A stretch of 64,000 nt of DNA from Aneurinibacillus terranovensis DSM 18919 (GTDB lineage: Bacteria > Bacillota > Bacilli > Aneurinibacillales > Aneurinibacillaceae): positions 20,809 through 84,808 of the forward strand of contig NZ_AUMJ01000024.1 in the NCBI RefSeq assembly GCF_000430625.1, in the 5' to 3' direction. This document shows, piece by piece, positions 16,397 through 24,974 of this stretch. The stretch's first letter is position 1. Each line of letters starts with the position of its first letter. The translations under genes and the position numbers were made by a program. The notes under the pieces were generated by a model that had not been told where the DNA came from, did not search any database, and worked only from the letters and a program-made list of their open reading frames with translations.

Positions 16397-17138
16397 CGCG
16401 TATCAGCCGCTCCAATTCTTTTCTCATCTCAATAAATTCGGGTTCATAAATAAGTTCCGGACTTCTCGGTCTAGGCAGATTGACCTTCACTTCCTGAATT
16501 ACCTGCGTGCCAGAACCTGACAGCAGATAAATCCGGTCACTTAACAAAATTGCTTCCTCCAGGTCGTGGGTGATGAACAACACCGTCTTTTGTAAATCTC
16601 CCCACAGTTCCAATAACCAGCCGTGCATTTTACGTTTAGTCAGTGAATCAAGAGCGCCAAACGGCTCATCTAATAATAAAAGGTCTCTTCCGGTCATAAT
16701 CGTTCGTAAAAAAGCAACGCGTTGCCTCATTCCTCCCGATAGTTCATGAGGATAGGCTCTCTCATAAGCGGCCAAACCAAAACGACCCAACCAATCCTTT
16801 ATTTCCGCAATTTTCCGCTGCTTATTTTCTTTAGTAAGCTCAAGAGGAAGCAAAACGTTGTCCATTACCGTTCTCCAGGGCAAAAGCAGATCCTTTTGCG
16901 GCATATAGCCCACTTTCCCCAATCTCTTCCCCGATTGTTTTCCGTCTATCCATATCTGTCCCTGGTCAGGTTCAAGTAAACCTGCGATCAGCTTAAAAAG
17001 CGTACTTTTTCCCGAACCGCTCGCTCCTATAACGGAAACAAACTCTCCTGCCTGAACATCCATCGATATCTTTGAAAAAATCGAAGCTGCGACTCCCGCA
17101 TTTGGAAAAGCATACGATAGATCTTGTAGCGATAACAC
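16386..17138 (-). CDS. thiZ: Thiamine-pyrimidine ABC transporter ATPase
   Basis: ABC ATPase of about 250 residues: Walker A GASGSGKST, Q-loop MPQKDLLLPWRT, signature ELSGGMRQRVAFLR, Walker B LLLLDEPFGALD and H-loop FITHDLEEA. The start is uncertain. I give GTG 17138, where homology begins (LSLQDLSYAF); an ATG at 17198 lies inside tenA without a ribosome site, and a CTG at 17153 has the best-spaced GGGAGG. It energises the ThiX permease. Its start lies at or just inside the end of tenA, consistent with coupling. Confidence 0.9.
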   Translation of the reverse strand: MLSLQDLSYAFPNAGVAASIFSKISMDVQAGEFVSVIGASGSGKSTLFKLIAGLLEPDQGQIWIDGKQSGKRLGKVGYMPQKDLLLPWRTVMDNVLLPLELTKENKQRKIAEIKDWLGRFGLAAYERAYPHELSGGMRQRVAFLRTIMTGRDLLLLDEPFGALDSLTKRKMHGWLLELWGDLQKTVLFITHDLEEAILLSDRIYLLSGSGTQVIQEVKVNLPRPRSPELIYEPEFIEMRKELERLIRDER

Positions 17139-17145
17139 CGGCGAA

Positions 17146-17817
17146 TTATACAGGCCAATCGCCTCCCTGATAAACCATATCCCAAAACATATATTCAAAG
17201 CGGGATGTCGTAAGGAAATGTTCTTCTAAGATTTGCAGCTCACGCTCCGGTTTCCCGTCAGCCAATCGGTCTAACAAATCAATTAACCATTTGGCAAGAG
17301 AACCAAATTCACTCGAAGAGTACATTTTAATCCAGTCGCCATATAAAGGATGTTCAACTGATTCTGGATAGTTCCCGGCCAGCATTTGGCCAATCTCCCA
17401 ATAGCTCCACATACAGGGCAATAAGGCAGAGACCAATTCTTCCATCGACCCATTTTGCGCAACAGACAGCATATAACGCGTGTAGGCCAAATTGACAGGC
17501 ATTGGCTTCGTTTCTTCTAATTGTTGATGGGTAATGCCAAATCTTTCGGCGTATTGGCGATGCAGATCCATTTCCCCGTGCAGCGTTTCATGCAATAGTT
17601 TCGCAAAAGCGGCCATCGTCTCAATGTCTCTTGCTTTCATCGAACCTAAAGCAAAAAGCTTAGCGTAGTCGATTAAAAACACGTAATCCTGTTTCATATA
17701 ACGGATAAACGACTCGACAGGCAAATCGCCCCTCCCCATCCCTGTGACAAAAGGATGCTGATGGGTTTGTTTCCAAACTTCATTAACTTTTTCATAAAGG
17801 ATTTGCGTAAACGTCAC
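17146..17817 (-). CDS. tenA: Aminopyrimidine aminohydrolase / thiaminase II
   Basis: 223 residues from GTG 17817 (AAGGAGG 7 nt upstream; GTGA overlap with the ylmB stop). TenA family features are visible: PFVTGMGRGDLPVESFIRYM with Q-D in KQDYVFLIDYAK, the catalytic cysteine in LLPCMWSYWEIG (about residue 135), and a conserved glutamate near the C-terminus (SRFEYMFWDM). It hydrolyses 4-amino-5-aminomethyl-2-methylpyrimidine to the hydroxymethyl form (HMP) used for thiamine synthesis. Its substrate is the product of YlmB, encoded just upstream. Confidence 0.95.
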   Translation of the reverse strand: MTFTQILYEKVNEVWKQTHQHPFVTGMGRGDLPVESFIRYMKQDYVFLIDYAKLFALGSMKARDIETMAAFAKLLHETLHGEMDLHRQYAERFGITHQQLEETKPMPVNLAYTRYMLSVAQNGSMEELVSALLPCMWSYWEIGQMLAGNYPESVEHPLYGDWIKMYSSSEFGSLAKWLIDLLDRLADGKPERELQILEEHFLTTSRFEYMFWDMVYQGGDWPV

Positions 17818-19112
17818 CTCTGCTCCTCCTTCCTGGTATTGCACCACTGAGCGATAAATGTCGCTAATACTTTCGTGAAATCTAACAATTGGCGAATTTT
17901 AACTTTCTCATTCACGGCGTGGGCATCTTCTAATTTTCCCGGTCCAAAAATGACCGTCGGAATACCGGCATGTCCCAGCCACCCGGCATCGGTAACGGTT
18001 GGTGACATTCCAACGGTTGGTTTTTCCATTAACAGTTTTTCATACGAGCGGGCTAGACAACGAGTTCCCGGATGCTCGGGATCAATCTCTAACGAAGGGA
18101 AAATTTCTCCCCGATCCACTATCATGGATTTTCCTCCCCAAATAAATTGCGGCGGATTATCCCTCAACCACGGATCGGCAGATGCCACAAAACCAATATG
18201 CTGTTCAATCTCTTTTATAACCTCTTCGTAGTCTTCATTTGGATAAAAATGAACCGTGACCCACAGAGCACAGCGATCTGCGATAAAAGCGGCATGCCTG
18301 CCGCCTTCAATGACGGCCGGATTAATGGTGTTGGTGCCCGGGGCAAATCCTTCATAGCTTTTTGTAACCGCCCAGTGGTGCTCCAACTCCTGAAGACCAG
18401 CGATGATTTTCATCATTTTCTCAATGGCGCTTGCCCCTTTGATTCCACCGCCAGCATGAATCATCTTCCCTCGAATTCCATCGTGATAGGTCTCTTTGCT
18501 TTGAATCGTAATCCAACCTGTAATGACTCCGCCCTGTCCTTGAATATGCAGATTGCTTGTATCGACAACTACAGCAAAGTCAGCTGTATACCCTCTCTCC
18601 GTGCAAGCCAGTGTTCCGGCTTCCCCTGCTTCCTCCCCGATAACGGACTGAAACTGCAGATCACCTTGAAGGGTAATTCCAAGTTCTTTTAAAATTTTAA
18701 TAGCAATAAGCGATGCGGCGATGCCGCCTTTCATATCCGCCACTCCACGTCCATAAATATAGGAATCCTTCACAAGTGCAGTAAAAGGTGGCGAGTTCCA
18801 CTCTTTATCATCCCCGACTTCCGCTACATCAACATGACCGTTTACAATTAAACTATTATAATGTCCGGGAGATTTCCCGGGTAAAATGCCTACAACGTTA
18901 GGATCACCGGCATAAACATCCCACATATCCGTTTCAAATCCCAAGTCATCCAAATAGCGTCTGATAACATTCTGAACATCATTTGTATTGCGAGCAGGAG
19001 GACTTACCGTTGGAAACGAGATGAGGGCAGTCAATAGCTCAATGATTTCATCTTGCCTCGCTTCCACTTCGTGTGAAATCCGTTCGACTAACTCCTCAGA
19101 TTCAGTTGTCAT
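17814..19112 (-). CDS. ylmB: N-formyl-4-amino-5-aminomethyl-2-methylpyrimidine deformylase (M20 family)
   Basis: 432 residues of the M20/ArgE-DapE metallohydrolase family. Metal-ligand motifs are NGHVDVAEVG (His, with the catalytic Asp two residues later), YGRGVADMKGG (bridging Asp), and GEEAGEAGT (catalytic Glu pair). M20 sequences alone would suggest an acetylornithine or succinyl-diaminopimelate deacylase. The TPP riboswitch and co-transcription with tenA and thiXYZ match the salvage route known from Bacillus halodurans, so YlmB is the best call. It has AAAGGAGTGAG before the ATG and is the first gene of the operon. Confidence 0.92.
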   Translation of the reverse strand: MTTESEELVERISHEVEARQDEIIELLTALISFPTVSPPARNTNDVQNVIRRYLDDLGFETDMWDVYAGDPNVVGILPGKSPGHYNSLIVNGHVDVAEVGDDKEWNSPPFTALVKDSYIYGRGVADMKGGIAASLIAIKILKELGITLQGDLQFQSVIGEEAGEAGTLACTERGYTADFAVVVDTSNLHIQGQGGVITGWITIQSKETYHDGIRGKMIHAGGGIKGASAIEKMMKIIAGLQELEHHWAVTKSYEGFAPGTNTINPAVIEGGRHAAFIADRCALWVTVHFYPNEDYEEVIKEIEQHIGFVASADPWLRDNPPQFIWGGKSMIVDRGEIFPSLEIDPEHPGTRCLARSYEKLLMEKPTVGMSPTVTDAGWLGHAGIPTVIFGPGKLEDAHAVNEKVKIRQLLDFTKVLATFIAQWCNTRKEEQR

Positions 19113-19177
19113 ACGCTCACTCCTTTAGATAATCAGGCTTACGCCAAGTCATAGAAAACGGCGACCATAGCAGCAAA

Positions 19178-19214
19178 TATAAAACCCACTCACTTCCGGA
19201 GAAATGGGTGGGTT
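19178..19214 (-). terminator. Intrinsic terminator of the TPP riboswitch expression platform
   Basis: On the minus strand AACCCAC and GTGGGTT flank an 18-nt loop and are followed by TTATATTT. It lies between the TPP aptamer and the ylmB start, so TPP binding is expected to favour this terminator and shut off the operon. The position and polarity fit a transcriptional OFF switch. Confidence 0.8.
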
Positions 19215-19257
19215 GAAGACTCCTGTCATTAAAACCAAAGATGGCATGAATGGTTCT

Positions 19258-19345
19258 TTCCACTTTCCTCCGCTGGTATGATCCAGTTCAGGTTCAAAGG
19301 GTTCGGAACACAACAAGTTCCATCTCAGCCGTTGGCCCCCCTAGT
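19258..19345 (-). ncRNA. TPP riboswitch (THI element)
   Basis: The minus strand carries the conserved core: GGGGGGCC at the start, CTGAGATGG (pyrimidine-binding CUGAGA), ACCCTTTGAACCTGAACTGG, and ATACCAGCGGAGGAAAGTGG (the pyrophosphate-binding helix and closing strand). Order and spacing match the family. It lies 146 bp upstream of ylmB with a terminator hairpin in between. Confidence 0.97.
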
Positions 19346-19385
19346 GAAATTCAATAAGTTATATTCAATTTAAAATCTATTTTAA

Positions 19386-19413
19386 ACTATAGCACAGAAT
19401 GAAAATATGTAAA
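19386..19413 (-). promoter_or_regulatory. Candidate promoter of the TPP-controlled operon
   Basis: Minus strand TTTACA (19408-19413), 16 bp, TATAGT (19386-19391). It lies about 40 bp upstream of the riboswitch and downstream of the sorC stop, so transcription would begin just before the aptamer. Confidence 0.55.
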
Positions 19414-19446
19414 AGAAGACGATTACACCTCACCATGTTTTCTAAT

Positions 19447-20382
19447 TCAGTCTTCTAATAATTTTTCTGCAGTAAGGTTATCAGTAACTAAAACGTTAAT
19501 CAACCGTCCAACAAGCGCTGCATGAATCGCTTTTAACTTTTCCTCCCCGTAAGCAACGCCTATGACAATCGGAATTTCCTTTAAAGCATTTAGAGACAAT
19601 GAAATCACTCTGGAGTTCCATGAATTGTTACATGCTTCTCCCTTTTCATTTATAAAATTATAGCAAATATCCCCTATAACTCCTGATCCAATCAATTCAT
19701 CTAAATGATCTTCTCCAATGTAGTTTTTTACCATAGTCGAGTACTCAGGTGTTCCCCCTATACCTACTATAGCAATATCGCAACGACTAGATAGACTAAA
19801 AATATCTTTAATAGAGGATTGCCTTAAAAAAAATTCTTTCGCTTCAGCCGAATCAACAACTAAAGGAGCATGTAAAAGTTTATATTCCGCACCAAGCTTA
19901 TCAGCAATTTGAGCTGCAATTTGATTCGTGTGCGTCTCTATTCGTTCACTACCAGTTCCACCAACAAGAGGTATAACGGTTACCGACACACTTCCACTCG
20001 GCATCGCCTGCGCTACCTCGTACATAGTAGTTCCCGAGGACACACCAATAATTTGATTTTTTTTAGCTACCCTTAGAACATAATTCCCTGCCGCAAAACC
20101 AAGATTACGTTTAACTCCGTTTGTACCAGCTTCAGGAACAACAATCACTTCTCGAAGTTTATATTTCTGTTCTAACTTTGTTTCTAAAGTGGTATATGGA
20201 TGGGCAAGTTCATCATGAATGATAATTTCAACTATTCCCAATTCCCTGGCCTTTGCCAGATACTTGGAAATGAGTGGACGAGATACACCTAAGATTTCAG
20301 CGATTTCCTGCTGGGTCGCTCCCTCGTCGTAATACATATGAGCGATTTTAAGAAGAATTCGTGAATCATCTGAGTATGCCAC
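19447..20382 (-). CDS. SorC/DeoR-type sugar-binding transcriptional regulator
   Basis: 311 residues. The N-terminal winged helix-turn-helix reads YYDEGATQQEIAEILGVSRPLISKYL (split: recognition part SRPLISKYLAKA). The C-terminal effector domain of the SorC family follows, including GVSSGTTMYEVA, VIPLVGGTG and VGIGGTPEYS; this fold binds phosphorylated sugars. Start is GTG 20382 with GGGTG upstream. It lies at one end of the locus that carries the acetoin-dehydrogenase-type genes and a glucitol-type PTS. A palindrome in its own promoter resembles two sites in the divergent promoter region at 26130-26164, so it is the likely local regulator, responding to a sugar phosphate. The ligand is unknown. 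Confidence 0.92.
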   Translation of the reverse strand: MAYSDDSRILLKIAHMYYDEGATQQEIAEILGVSRPLISKYLAKARELGIVEIIIHDELAHPYTTLETKLEQKYKLREVIVVPEAGTNGVKRNLGFAAGNYVLRVAKKNQIIGVSSGTTMYEVAQAMPSGSVSVTVIPLVGGTGSERIETHTNQIAAQIADKLGAEYKLLHAPLVVDSAEAKEFFLRQSSIKDIFSLSSRCDIAIVGIGGTPEYSTMVKNYIGEDHLDELIGSGVIGDICYNFINEKGEACNNSWNSRVISLSLNALKEIPIVIGVAYGEEKLKAIHAALVGRLINVLVTDNLTAEKLLED

Positions 20383-20429
20383 AAGAGTACACCCGCTTTT
20401 TGTTGGTTATTGGTTTACATCTTTTAATA

Positions 20430-20445
20430 TTTTATCATTTGATAA
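20430..20445. promoter_or_regulatory. Candidate SorC-regulator operator in its own promoter region
   Basis: TTTTATCATTTGATAA contains the dyad TTATCA-TT-TGATAA about 48 bp upstream of the regulator GTG. Its reverse complement matches 13 of 15 positions of the site at 26150-26164 and 12 of 15 of the one at 26131-26145. Shared sequence is observed; binding is inferred. Confidence 0.5.
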
Positions 20446-20546
20446 TTATTTCTACAATTGTATTGGCCATTCTGTAATATGCGGGCAAAAACGGGAACCA
20501 TACGTTTATTTTCAATAGCCACATTACCTTAAGAAAATCTAATGTA

Positions 20547-20590
20547 ATAAAGGCAACATAACAGTTACTAGATTGTTATGTTGCCTTTAT
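20547..20590 (-). terminator. Strong hairpin, probable terminator of the zinc-ribbon gene
   Basis: A perfect 17-bp inverted repeat (ATAAAGGCAACATAACA at 20547-20563 and its complement at 20574-20590) with a 10-nt loop, 25 bp after the stop of the 20615-20962 gene. The descending arm on the minus strand ends CCTTTATTACATT. Confidence 0.65.
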
Positions 20591-20614
20591 CGTGTAAGTT
20601 TATTTATGCTAAGG

Positions 20615-20962
20615 TTACTTGACATCCTTTTCATCTGTTTTCTTTTTTTTATAAACATAACTCCGCAAGCCTTCCAATTCCTTATAAAAACGAAATGGTT
20701 TACTTATTATTCTTGACGGTAAAGACGATATTGTTTTACTTGGATGTTTTTCAATTTCATCCTTTAACCTGTGAGGTTTAGATAAAATTCGCTCTAAGTA
20801 TTCACCATATATATCTTTAACAACGTCGGGCTTTGTTATGGTATGGCCGCATTCCTCACAAGTTAATTTATATATATTACCGTTTAAATAGACAATGGTG
20901 TGTAATGAATCCTTCAGGCATGCGCCACAAAACAGTTCCGTTTGAATTTCTTTTTTGTTCAT
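20615..20962 (-). CDS. Small zinc-ribbon-like protein of unknown function (bh-protein type)
   Basis: 115 residues. The first half holds two cysteine pairs, CGAC (about residues 12-15) and CEEC (about 35-38), spaced as a treble-clef or zinc-ribbon that probably binds one zinc. The second half is strongly basic (many K/R, ending KKKKTDEKDVK) and predicted helical, with no membrane segment or signal. It recalls uncharacterised Bacillales proteins annotated bh protein; no function is established. It is a single-gene unit with its own terminator, between the SorC regulator and the dehydrogenase operon, and lower in G+C than its neighbours. A nucleic-acid-binding role is possible but unsupported. 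Confidence 0.75.
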   Translation of the reverse strand: MNKKEIQTELFCGACLKDSLHTIVYLNGNIYKLTCEECGHTITKPDVVKDIYGEYLERILSKPHRLKDEIEKHPSKTISSLPSRIISKPFRFYKELEGLRSYVYKKKKTDEKDVK

Positions 20963-21180
20963 TTTTTCAACGCCTTCTTTAAAGTTTTTTACTAATAAAT
21001 ATTAGAACTTTTAAAAGGGCCACAAATATATTAGCTGTAGTAACGTTATTGTCATTGAACGTTTAGTATTACTATTATATAATCCACTATCTATATTAGC
21101 TACATTTTCTTCAAATTATTCATACAGTTAGTGATGAATAAACAATGTTAGAAACGATAAAAAGTGTCGAATCATTTCAT

Positions 21181-21230
21181 ATAATCAAAACAACCTGAGT
21201 CGTAACGCATTCTCAGGTTGTTTTGATTAT
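21181..21230 (-). terminator. Terminator of the E1/E2/E3 operon
   Basis: ATAATCAAAACAACCTGAG (21181-21199) and its perfect complement (21212-21230) form a 19-bp stem with a 12-nt loop, 2 bp after the E3 stop. The descending arm on the minus strand contains TTGTTTTGATTAT. Symmetrical enough to work in both directions. Confidence 0.8.
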
Positions 21231-21232
21231 AT

Positions 21233-22612
21233 TTACGAGTGAATACCTTTGCCAAGCCAACTCGCGGCGGCTTCCATCATGGTTTCCGATACGGTTGGGT
21301 GCGGAAAAATCATATTCGCCATTTCTTCAACAGTTCCTTCCAGATACATAAAGGCCGATGCCGTAGAAAGCATTTCTGTTACATGCGAACCCACAAACAC
21401 TGCACCCAGAATTTCCCCATATTTTTCTTCTGCAATGATTTTCACAAACCCATCCGCATCATCACTGGCAATGGCTTTTCCATTACCCGCATGATGGTAT
21501 ATTTCTACTTTGACTTTATATCCTTTTTTACGCGCCTCTTCTTCCGTTAGTCCTACACTGGCAATTTCGGGCTGGGTATACACACATCGTGGAACGACCC
21601 GGTAATCCATCGGTTGACATCCTCCAACCGCATTGATCACCGCTACAGTTCCCTCGGCACTGGCTACGTGGGCCAACTGCCAACCCCCGACGAGATCGCC
21701 CACTGCGTAAATTCCCCTGATGCTGGTTTCCAAATAATCGTTTACCGCTACAAACGGGCCATTCATATTCAATCCTAACCCTTCCATTCCAGATAGATTA
21801 GGTTGACGACCGACGGCGATTAAGATTTCCTCGCAATCCAACTCGATTCCCTTTCCGTCAGGGCTTGTTACCCTAACGACCCGATCATTTCTCTTGGTGT
21901 CTATCGATTCAACTTTTGTTTGGGTCATAATAGTAATGCCTTTTTTTTCTAACGAGTTTTGAATGGCAGTAGCTGCATCCGGATCTTCATTCGGCACCAA
22001 TCGGTCAGCCATTTCTACGATGGTTACGTTTGTCCCTAAACTTTCAAAGATGCAGGCAAATTCAATCCCGATAACACCGCCGCCGATAATGACGATGGAA
22101 TTCGGGATTTCTGTCAACCTAAAAATGGTATCACTCGTATGATAAGCCACTTCCTTTGTGCCTTCGATCGGGGGAACCAAAGGAACGGAACCCGTAGCTA
22201 AAATCACGGAATCGGCTTGAATCGTTTGATTCTCGTTTCCGGAAATCAGGATCGTTTTATCTTTCTGAACCGTACCTTCCCCCTGGTACACATCTACCTT
22301 CCCTGCTTTAAGCAAGGAAGCGATCCCCATTCGCAGGCGTTTGATGACTTGATCCTTGCGAGCCATCATTTTTTCAAGAGAAAGAGTCAGCTCCCCTGTT
22401 TCAATCCCCCAGTTTTTCGCTGCTTTAATATCCTGGATCACTTCCGCATGGCGCAGGAGGGTTTTCGAAGGGATACAGCCGCGATTTAAACAGGTTCCAC
22501 CTAACTGATCGGCTTCAATCAACGCGACCGTCTTTCCTTCCTTTGCCGCACGGATCGCCGCTACATAACCACCTGGACCGCCGCCGATCACCACAATATG
22601 ATAAGATTTCAT
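21233..22612 (-). CDS. Dihydrolipoyl dehydrogenase (E3)
   Basis: 459 residues, the usual E3 length without a lipoyl extension. FAD motif GGGPGGYVAAIRAA at the N-terminus, redox disulfide GGTCLNRGCIPSK (about residues 39-51), NAD motif IIGGGVIGIEFA, the FAD-binding YAVGDLVGG and the C-terminal HPTVSE active-site histidine-glutamate are all visible. It reoxidises dihydrolipoamide of the E2 encoded just upstream (12-nt gap) and reduces NAD. It is the last gene of the operon. The gene product may also serve other 2-oxoacid complexes. Confidence 0.96.
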   Translation of the reverse strand: MKSYHIVVIGGGPGGYVAAIRAAKEGKTVALIEADQLGGTCLNRGCIPSKTLLRHAEVIQDIKAAKNWGIETGELTLSLEKMMARKDQVIKRLRMGIASLLKAGKVDVYQGEGTVQKDKTILISGNENQTIQADSVILATGSVPLVPPIEGTKEVAYHTSDTIFRLTEIPNSIVIIGGGVIGIEFACIFESLGTNVTIVEMADRLVPNEDPDAATAIQNSLEKKGITIMTQTKVESIDTKRNDRVVRVTSPDGKGIELDCEEILIAVGRQPNLSGMEGLGLNMNGPFVAVNDYLETSIRGIYAVGDLVGGWQLAHVASAEGTVAVINAVGGCQPMDYRVVPRCVYTQPEIASVGLTEEEARKKGYKVKVEIYHHAGNGKAIASDDADGFVKIIAEEKYGEILGAVFVGSHVTEMLSTASAFMYLEGTVEEMANMIFPHPTVSETMMEAAASWLGKGIHS

Positions 22613-22624
22613 GATTATTTCCCC

Positions 22625-23950
22625 CTAAACGATCAGTTGATAAGGATTCTCTAACGCATCTTTTACTTCTTGAAGGAACTCGGCGGCTGGCGCTCCGTCG
22701 ACGACGCGATGGTCAAAGGAAAGGCTCAGCGTCATCATCGGTCGGATTTCAATGTTTCCTTGGACGGCTACAGGCTTCTCGAGAATTCGTCCTACGCCAA
22801 GGATGGCGGTTTCCGGCTGATTGATGATCGGGGTGAAAGCGTCAATCGCATACATCCCCAGATTACTGATCGTAAACGTACCCCCGGACATATCGCCTGG
22901 AAGAAGCTTATTTTCTCTGGCTGCTTTTGCTAACTGTTTGCAATCCGCTGTCAGATCCGCCAGCCCTTTTTGTTCGGTTTGCTTGACAACAGGAACAACC
23001 AAACCATTCGGAACCGAAACAGCCAATCCAATATGGACATGCGGATGGTAGACGATATAGTCCCCCTGCAAGGAGGCATTAACGCTTGGATGTAAGACAA
23101 GCGCATGAGAAACGGCCTTCATAATAATTTCTGTATACGATAAACGAAATCCGGTTTTCTTCTCAACTACCGGGAGCAATGCTTTTCTCATGCCAATGGA
23201 ACCCGTCATATCTACTTCCGTTGTTAAGGTTACGTGCGGTGCCGTCGTTACACTCTGGAGCATGCGCTGCGCGATAACTTTACGCATGCCTTCCACTTTC
23301 ACCCGGTCGCCACCTTCCGCAGGCAGTTGTTGAGTCGGTTGACGATACGTTTGATTGAGCACATCTTCTTTGCGCACTTTCCCCTGCGGACCCGAACCGG
23401 TAATGGATTCGAGAGAAACGCCTTCCGCCTTCGCTATTTTCTTCGCTAAAGGCGTAGCCTTTACCAGCGTATAATTTTCTACATCGGCTTTGTGAATCCG
23501 TCCATGGGGACCGGATCCTTCGATTTCTTGAAGAGAAATCTTTTTTTCTTTCGCTATCTTTCTGGCAGCAGGCGTAGCCCGTACTTTTTCTGTTTCTCGT
23601 ACGTTCCCGGCTTCTTCCTGAGAAGAGGATTCAACGTTTTCGGTTTCCGCAGGACGTTGTCCACCATCAATGGATCCATCCATACTTGGCGGAACATCAG
23701 GTACCACTTCCCCTTCGGCGCCGATGTAACCAATCACTTGATTAACAGGAACGACCGCATCCGGTCCATAGTAGATTTTCAATAGTTTCCCCGTTGCATA
23801 CGATTCGACTTCGATATTGATTTTGTCGGTTAAGACCTCGAGTAAGATGTCTCCTTCCTGGACATCATCCCCTTCCTCCTTAAACCATTGAAGGATCGTA
23901 CCCGTTTCCATCGTCATACTTAACTTGGGCATGAATACGTCTGTTGCCAT
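22625..23950 (-). CDS. Dihydrolipoamide acyltransferase (E2) with two subunit-binding domains
   Basis: 441 residues. Domains in order: one lipoyl domain (about 1-78, lipoylated Lys43 in LTDKINIE), a flexible linker, two consecutive peripheral subunit-binding domains (about 124-160 with ATPAARKIAKEK and GSGPHGR; about 164-200 with ATPLAKKIAKAEG and GSGPQGK), and a catalytic acyltransferase domain (about 215-441) with the active-site SFDHRVVDG. It moves the acyl group from E1 to CoA. A single binding domain is usual, so the tandem copy is odd. Neighbouring E1 genes are of acetoin-dehydrogenase type, so the acyl group is probably acetyl. Confidence 0.94.
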   Translation of the reverse strand: MATDVFMPKLSMTMETGTILQWFKEEGDDVQEGDILLEVLTDKINIEVESYATGKLLKIYYGPDAVVPVNQVIGYIGAEGEVVPDVPPSMDGSIDGGQRPAETENVESSSQEEAGNVRETEKVRATPAARKIAKEKKISLQEIEGSGPHGRIHKADVENYTLVKATPLAKKIAKAEGVSLESITGSGPQGKVRKEDVLNQTYRQPTQQLPAEGGDRVKVEGMRKVIAQRMLQSVTTAPHVTLTTEVDMTGSIGMRKALLPVVEKKTGFRLSYTEIIMKAVSHALVLHPSVNASLQGDYIVYHPHVHIGLAVSVPNGLVVPVVKQTEQKGLADLTADCKQLAKAARENKLLPGDMSGGTFTISNLGMYAIDAFTPIINQPETAILGVGRILEKPVAVQGNIEIRPMMTLSLSFDHRVVDGAPAAEFLQEVKDALENPYQLIV

Positions 23951-23963
23951 GCTCTCTCCCCCT

Positions 23964-24947
23964 CTACGCTCGGTTTACGGTCTCTTTCACGGCTGCGATA
24001 ATATCCGGCACCTGCGGAATCGCTGCTTTTTCAAGAATCGGGTTATAGGGCATGGGAATGGCTAACCCTCCCAATCGTTTGATCGGGGCATCCAGGTAAT
24101 CGAATGCTTCACTTTCAGCGATCATACTGGCGATTTCACCACCGTATCCACCCCGTTTCACGGCTTCATGGACGACGACAAGCCTTCCTGTTTTCTTTAC
24201 GGAAGCAATAATTGTTTCTTCGTCGAGGGGTACGAGAGTGCGTGGATCCACAATCTCTACACTAATCCCTTCTTTGTCCAGTTCTACCGCTGCTTCCAGT
24301 GCTTTATGAACCATAATCGCGGTTGCGACAATCGTGACATCTGTTCCTTCCCGTTTAATATCCGCTACACCGAGAGGGATCGAATAGGAACCTTCCGGTA
24401 CATGTCCTTTCGTTCGGTAGCATAGTTTATGTTCATAAAAAATAACCGGATTTTCATCATCCATCGCGGCTTTTAACAATCCCTTGGCATCGTACGCGGT
24501 AGAAGGTTGGACCACCTTTAATCCGGGAATATGAGCCATCCACGCTTCCAGGCTTTGCGTATGCTGTGCGGCAGCTCCCGTACCCGAGCCAGCGGGAGTA
24601 CGTAGAACCAGCGGAACTTTCCCTTTTCCACCGAACATGTACCGATTTTTAGCTGCCTGGTTGACGATTTGATCGGTGGCTATCGTAATAAAATCAGAAA
24701 ATTGCAATTCAATGATCGGTTTCATCCCTGTCATGGCCGACCCCACAGCTGCACCTGCAATGGCTGCTTCGGAAATGGGTGTATTTCGTACACGTTCAGG
24801 GCCAAATTCCTCAATCATTCCACGAGTAACCCCGAAAGCGCCTCCATATACCCCGATGTCTTCCCCCATAATGAACACATCCGGGTTAACTCTCATTTCT
24901 TCCTGCATGGCTTCTCGTACAGCTTCTAAATAGGTGATCTCTCTCAT
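23964..24947 (-). CDS. TPP-dependent dehydrogenase E1 beta subunit (acetoin dehydrogenase type)
   Basis: 327 residues of the transketolase-like E1 beta family. [18 protein letters not shown] near the N-terminus carries the TPP-contacting glutamate; [21 protein letters not shown] and [14 protein letters not shown] are typical. Closest in appearance to AcoB proteins, whose complex cleaves acetoin to acetyl-CoA and acetaldehyde, though pyruvate E1 beta is similar. The gene follows E1 alpha by 27 nt and precedes E2 by 13 nt. In this locus the complex may act on a phosphorylated 1-deoxyketose rather than acetoin (inferred). Confidence 0.93.
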   Translation of the reverse strand: MREITYLEAVREAMQEEMRVNPDVFIMGEDIGVYGGAFGVTRGMIEEFGPERVRNTPISEAAIAGAAVGSAMTGMKPIIELQFSDFITIATDQIVNQAAKNRYMFGGKGKVPLVLRTPAGSGTGAAAQHTQSLEAWMAHIPGLKVVQPSTAYDAKGLLKAAMDDENPVIFYEHKLCYRTKGHVPEGSYSIPLGVADIKREGTDVTIVATAIMVHKALEAAVELDKEGISVEIVDPRTLVPLDEETIIASVKKTGRLVVVHEAVKRGGYGGEIASMIAESEAFDYLDAPIKRLGGLAIPMPYNPILEKAAIPQVPDIIAAVKETVNRA

Positions 24948-24974
24948 CCTTACTCTCCTTCCTGCATCTCTGTA

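Noticed and set aside
17139..17198. ATG 17198 as the start of thiZ
   Set aside because: It lies far inside tenA, has no ribosome site and adds residues unlike the family; GTG 17138 or CTG 17153 are better.
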